A DNA stretch of 64,000 nt from an uncultured Gammaproteobacteria bacterium (GTDB lineage Bacteria > Pseudomonadota > Gammaproteobacteria > HK1), in NCBI GenBank assembly GCA_958295465.1, contig OY282353.1, positions 3,339,001 through 3,403,000 of the forward strand, read 5' to 3'. The notes below the pieces were generated by a model that was not told where the DNA came from, did no database searches, and saw only the letters and a list, made by a program, of their open reading frames with translations. The position numbers and the translations under genes are program-made. Shown here in pieces: positions 60,956-64,000 of the stretch; the stretch's first letter is position 1; every line of letters starts with the position of its first letter.

Positions 60956-61875
60956 GGCCGGTGGTCCCCCTAGCTCGGTATGGTCGGAGGGGCGTCTCGG
61001 CGGAAATCCTACCTGATCCGTGTCGGATTCCGCACCAATTCTTTCACGGATCTGCCGGGAAGCCGCTGGTCCGGTGCGAACGGGAGAGCGACCAGAATGC
61101 GCCCTCTCACGGCGGAGCGCAAGTGCGGCGAAGGCGCATCCGGGGCGCACACGGCGACCACAACGGTTCCTCGCGGCACCTAAACGTAGAGATATCAATC
61201 AGTTGGGTCGAGCGGTGAAGATGGTCGCTGCCGTTTCCGGCACGACAGGACGTTGATTCGGCCGGATTCATCGCGTCCGGGAGCTGTCCTTCGCAGGCTG
61301 TCGCGGCTGTGGCATGGCCGGCACCTTTGGTGCGTGGGGTGTGAGAACAGAGACCGCTCAGCGGTGACCATGACCACGGGCCGGTGCACGAGCAGTCGGG
61401 CCATCGGGGCCGGGGAGCGCGGCGGAGGTTAGATGAATTGGAGCGGAAAGCCCGGCCGCGAAGCGGCTCGCGCAGAAGTTGAAGTGGGCTTGGCTCGGCA
61501 GGAAGGGGGGATTCCTGGAGGAAGGGCCGGAGAGGGTGAGGATGTTGGTCCTTGGGGAGGTCGGTTCGGAACGGAGCGAAGGGAGGCGGCGAGTCTGAAG
61601 GCGGGCGGATGGTGTTGTCGGAGGACGATGGAGCGGTGCCTGAGCGGCGACGGAGAGAAGGTGAGAGGGAAACGGTTGGCGACGACCAGAACGAGAACAG
61701 GGCACGGAGCCGAAGTGTGCCGATAGGGAAGACGAGGCGAGACGGGGAGGAGAGCGGACGGAGTGCGGGAAGAGTGGAAGAGTTGGCGGGCTTGGTGTCG
61801 CATCGGACGACGACCGGCCTGCCGGAATCGTCGGATGGAGTGGAGGGAGGTGAGGAGCGGGAGGAAAGATGAGGA
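60956..61875. other. Non-coding tract with a strong purine bias
   Basis: No gene supported. From about 61430 to 61875 the plus strand is strikingly rich in G and A, so that long open frames appear on both strands but consist of low-complexity Arg/Glu/Gly or Pro/Ser. None shows a family pattern. The first 400 bp hold the promoter side of the RHH-first operon. Confidence 0.5.
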
Positions 61876-61920
61876 GCAAGGCAAGGGCCGGACTGCGGAG
61901 CGGTCCGGCCCTTGCCTTGC
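61876..61920. terminator. Perfect 18-bp hairpin
   Basis: Arms 61876-61893 (GCAAGGCAAGGGCCGGAC) and 61903-61920 pair perfectly around a 9-nt loop. It lies 75 bp beyond the stop of the small minus-strand frame at 61995-62141 and may end that transcript. There is no T-run, so a mobile-element or structural role is also possible. Confidence 0.6.
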
Positions 61921-61994
61921 GGGGATGGGAGAAGGCGATGCGCCTTGCGTGCGGGAGAGTGTGGAGGTCTCCGCGGTCCGGCTCGGCGTTCGAC

Positions 61995-62141
61995 TCAGAA
62001 AGGCAGCGGCTCGCCGAACTCGGCGATTTCCTCGGCTTCGATTTCCCGGCACCGCTCGCAGTCTTCGACCGCGCAGAGCATGGCGCCGCCGTCGTGCCCG
62101 CCGTGCCAACCGCACAACAAGGGGCCGGGCGGGCTGCTCAT
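61995..62141 (-). CDS. Small Cys/His-rich protein (48 aa), plasmid-like
   Basis: 48 residues: MSSPPGPLLCGWHGGHDGGA, then MLCAVEDCERCREIEAEEIA. Cys and His spacing (CxxH, CxxxxCxxC) suggests a metal-binding knuckle. It overlaps, in another frame, a minus-strand reading (ATG 62304, MYDDCPAPDEHGLDAQAARL) that is protein-like for its first 58 residues. The two may be one gene split by a frameshift, or two coupled genes. The hairpin downstream supports a transcript end. Confidence 0.4.
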   Translation of the reverse strand: MSSPPGPLLCGWHGGHDGGAMLCAVEDCERCREIEAEEIAEFGEPLPF

Positions 62142-62304
62142 CGGTGGGGAGCCGCCAAGGGGCGCCGGCGTCGGACGTGTAGCACAGGGCGGCGAAGTCG
62201 CGCATCGCTTCGAGGGCGCGGCGCGCGTCGTAGCGGCTCCGGTCGAGCCGTGCGGCCTGCGCGTCGAGCCCGTGTTCGTCGGGGGCGGGGCAGTCGTCGT
62301 ACAT
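62142..62304 (-). pseudogene. Possible N-terminal part of the small plasmid-like gene
   Basis: ATG at 62304 reads MYDDCPAPDEHGLDAQAARL, then ARRALEAMRDFAALCYTSDA and GAPWRLPTDEQP. It then passes into arginine-rich shadow sequence where the other frame (61995-62141) becomes protein-like. The EAMRDFAALCY segment recalls N-terminal regions of DUF2493-linked plasmid proteins. Low confidence. Confidence 0.35.
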
Positions 62305-62470
62305 GGCGATGTTCTCTTGATGGGCGAAGTGGGTGAGGACGGAGCCGCAAGCCGTTGCGGGCGCCGGATCGCTCCACCGGCCCTTGAAGCTTGCCCGCTC
62401 GCCGCATGGCTCCTGCTCTGCGGGGAGGCGGCTCGGCGTTCGGGGGGCCGGCCCGTGGGAGGGCGTCGCG

Positions 62471-62712
62471 TCAGGCGGCGACGGAGTGGACGGGAATGCC
62501 GAGCTGCCTAGCCTTGTCGACCAGGTTGGCGGTAATGCCGGCGCCGGGGAAGGCGACGAGGCCCTTCGGCATGAGGCTGAGGAGGTCGTCGTTGCGGCGG
62601 AAGGGGGCGGCGCGTCCGTGGCGGCGGTCCCAGTCGGGCTTGCACACGACCTGGTGGACCTCGTTGCGCTCGGCCCACTTCGCGGCGATGCGCTCGGCGC
62701 CGGGTCCACTTC
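62471..62712 (-). pseudogene. C-terminal fragment of a DUF2493 (SLOG) protein
   Basis: About 80 residues: SGPGAERIAAKWAERNEVHQ, VCKPDWDR, PFRRNDDLLSLMPKGLVAFP, then GAGITANLVDKARQLGIPVH. This is the second half of the SLOG/YspA-like DUF2493 domain, a nucleotide-binding fold common on plasmids and in defence contexts. The N-terminal VxGxR half is missing. The upstream junction joins it to an unrelated transposase-like start. Confidence 0.7.
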
Positions 62713-62798
62713 TGGCCACGACAGGCGCGCAGATGGTCGAGCCAGAATGGGTCGCGCGCCTTGGGACGTGCCCTTGAACGGGCTCTCGCCTGAGCCAT
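62713..62798 (-). pseudogene. N-terminal scrap of an IS66-type accessory transposase protein
   Basis: ATG at 62798 has GGGAGGG upstream and reads MAQARARSRARPKARDPFWL, then DHLRACRGQ. The FWxxHLxAC pattern is like IS66 TnpA-type proteins. After 29 codons the sequence switches to the DUF2493 fragment in another frame. Recognition is tentative. Confidence 0.35.
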
Positions 62799-63002
62799 CA
62801 CTGTCACCCTCCCACAGGACATTGGAGGGTGCACCGTGGCACGAGCGACACAGCTATGGAATTACGTACTTCTCCGGGCGCTTACGAGCAAGCGCCCGCC
62901 GGATCAACGGATTCCGGCGACATCGCTCCGGCCGGACGCCGGTGATACTCTGGCCATCATGGTGCCGCGCCCGGCGCCCTCGGGACAAGGTGAGTGCCTG
63001 AC

Positions 63003-64000
63003 GTGTCGTGGCTGCAATTCAAGGGAAGGGTGTTCGTGGAGAACCACCATCTGGCGGTTCCGTTCCACGAAATGCAGCCGGTCCGGTCCAGGGGGCTGAG
63101 CCGGAAGGCGAGCCTGCACGACAACCTGATCGTCGAGGGCGACAACCTGGCCGCCTTGAAGGCGCTGTTGCCCACGTACCAAGGCAAGGTCAAGTGCATC
63201 TACATCGACCCGCCCTACAACACCGGCAACGAGGGCTGGGCCTACAACGACAACGTCAACTCCCCCATGATGCAGGACTGGCTGGGCAAGGTCGTGGACC
63301 GCGAGGACCTCACCCGCCACGACAAGTGGTGCTGCATGATGCTCCCCCGCCTGAAGCTGCTGCGCGAGCTTCTCCGAGACGACGGCGCGATCTTCGTCTC
63401 CATCGACGACAACGAGTTTCATAGGCTGCGTTCTCTCATGGACGAGGTGTTTGGCGAAGAAAACTTTGTGGCGACCGCCATCTGGCAAAAGGTTTATGCT
63501 CCGAAAAGCTCGGCCAGACACTTTTCGGAAGATCATGATTTCGTGGTCATCTACGCTCGCGACGGAGAGAAGTGGGTGCCGAATCTTCTGGCACGAACCG
63601 AGGCACAGGACTCTGTCTATCGAAACCCGGACGAGGATCCGCGTGGCCCATGGCGTCCGAACAATCTTGCGGCGAGGAATTCATACAGCAAGGGCGTTTA
63701 TTCCATTACCTGCCCCGGTGGCCGAAAAATAGACGGGCCTCCGAAGGGCTCGTACTGGCGGGTCTCGAAAGAACGATTCCTGGAGCTCGATGCGGATGGT
63801 CGCATCTGGTGGGGAGAAGGCGGCAACAATGTCCCGGCGCCCAAGATATTTCTTTCCGAAGTGAAACAAGGAAGGGTTCCGCAGACACTGTGGACATATC
63901 AGGAGGTAGGACATACGCAGGATTCGAAACGCGAAATCATTTCCATACTCGATTTTGACAGCTCCAATGATGTTTTCATTACCCCGAAACCCTCGTCGTT
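63003..64000 (+). CDS. Type III-like site-specific DNA methyltransferase, 3' end off the window
   Basis: Open from a GTG at 63003 to the right edge (332 residues, no stop). Starts VSWLQFKGRVFVENHHLAVP, then IVEGDNLAALKALLPTYQGK and catalytic CIYIDPPYNTGNEGWAYND, followed by LRDDGAIFVSIDDNEFHRLR. These are hallmarks of beta-class Mod subunits. AAGGTGAG lies 8 nt upstream of the GTG; a GTG at 62994 is an alternative. The sequence turns AT-richer from about 63440, where the target-recognition domain begins. Confidence 0.93.
   Translation, partial: MSWLQFKGRVFVENHHLAVPFHEMQPVRSRGLSRKASLHDNLIVEGDNLAALKALLPTYQGKVKCIYIDPPYNTGNEGWAYNDNVNSPMMQDWLGKVVDREDLTRHDKWCCMMLPRLKLLRELLRDDGAIFVSIDDNEFHRLRSLMDEVFGEENFVATAIWQKVYAPKSSARHFSEDHDFVVIYARDGEKWVPNLLARTEAQDSVYRNPDEDPRGPWRPNNLAARNSYSKGVYSITCPGGRKIDGPPKGSYWRVSKERFLELDADGRIWWGEGGNNVPAPKIFLSEVKQGRVPQTLWTYQEVGHTQDSKREIISILDFDSSNDVFITPKPSS

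Noticed and set aside
61429-62709. A 426-codon minus-strand open frame
   Set aside because: It is Pro/Ser/Arg low complexity over most of its length. Only short stretches look protein-like, and these are described separately.
62838-63002. A plus-strand gene directly before the last methyltransferase
   Set aside because: The frame starting MARATQLWNYVLLRALTSKR has no recognisable family and runs into the methyltransferase start in another frame.

Overview
The window is a GC-rich chromosomal segment of what looks like a gammaproteobacterium. The supporting evidence is the rng-yhdP pair, a RelA-type synthetase with no HD catalytic motif, a sucA-sucB operon and a split Mrp antiporter operon. The density of restriction and phosphorothioation genes suggests a phage-exposed, possibly uncultivated or host-associated lineage. 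That placement is inference; no rRNA or tRNA gene was seen.

Layout. 1-2.3 kb: an edge-truncated TVP38/TMEM64 membrane protein, then decayed sequence (Rpn nuclease fragment, truncated low-GC LysE exporter, internally deleted copy of an Mrp subunit gene). 2.3-16.4 kb: a DNA phosphorothioation island. It holds dndBCDE on the minus strand, divergent dndA, and a second minus-strand block encoding a PLD-nuclease/helicase, a small protein, an SMC-like ATPase, a 163-residue unknown, a second DGQHR protein and a RelA/SpoT-domain protein. 16.7-22.9 kb: an Mrp-type cation/proton antiporter operon (E-F-G-A'-B-C-D-D). 23-31.4 kb: relA, divergent from rng-yhdP. 31.7-35.5 kb: a polar amino-acid ABC transporter. 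35.9-47.6 kb: a TPR-protein gene, a four-gene modification-restriction operon, and a truncated second copy of the TPR gene. 47.6-51.9 kb: sucB-sucA. 52.2-64 kb: a second accessory zone with a stand-alone ATPase under a GGCTAA-repeat promoter, an ATPase-RloB pair, an IS21 remnant, a low-GC operon (RHH protein, MORC-like GHKL ATPase, methyltransferase-fold protein, Dcm, Vsr), plasmid-like gene debris, and the start of another type III-like methyltransferase.

Two structural themes go beyond the gene list. First, both large defence islands are bracketed by direct duplications of a neighbouring host gene: an mrpD fragment around the Dnd island, and 1.28 kb of the TPR gene around the modification-restriction island. 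This is what single-crossover integration of a circle would leave, and the second island looks able to loop out. Second, several operon junctions (33.6, 32.5, 21.8, 21.45 and 19.7 kb) carry 71-77 bp duplications or spacer ORFs. Several of the duplications copy the start of the next gene and recreate ATGA/GTGA stop-start overlaps, giving chains of short ORFs that could relay translating ribosomes.

The most promising undescribed systems are (a) the composite Dnd island with a RelA/SpoT-domain gene and a Pbe-like effector block, and (b) the mod/ATPase/TOPRIM-like/res operon. In (b) an OLD-type ATPase-nuclease pair sits between the two halves of a type III-like restriction-modification system, with 2-4 bp junctions.
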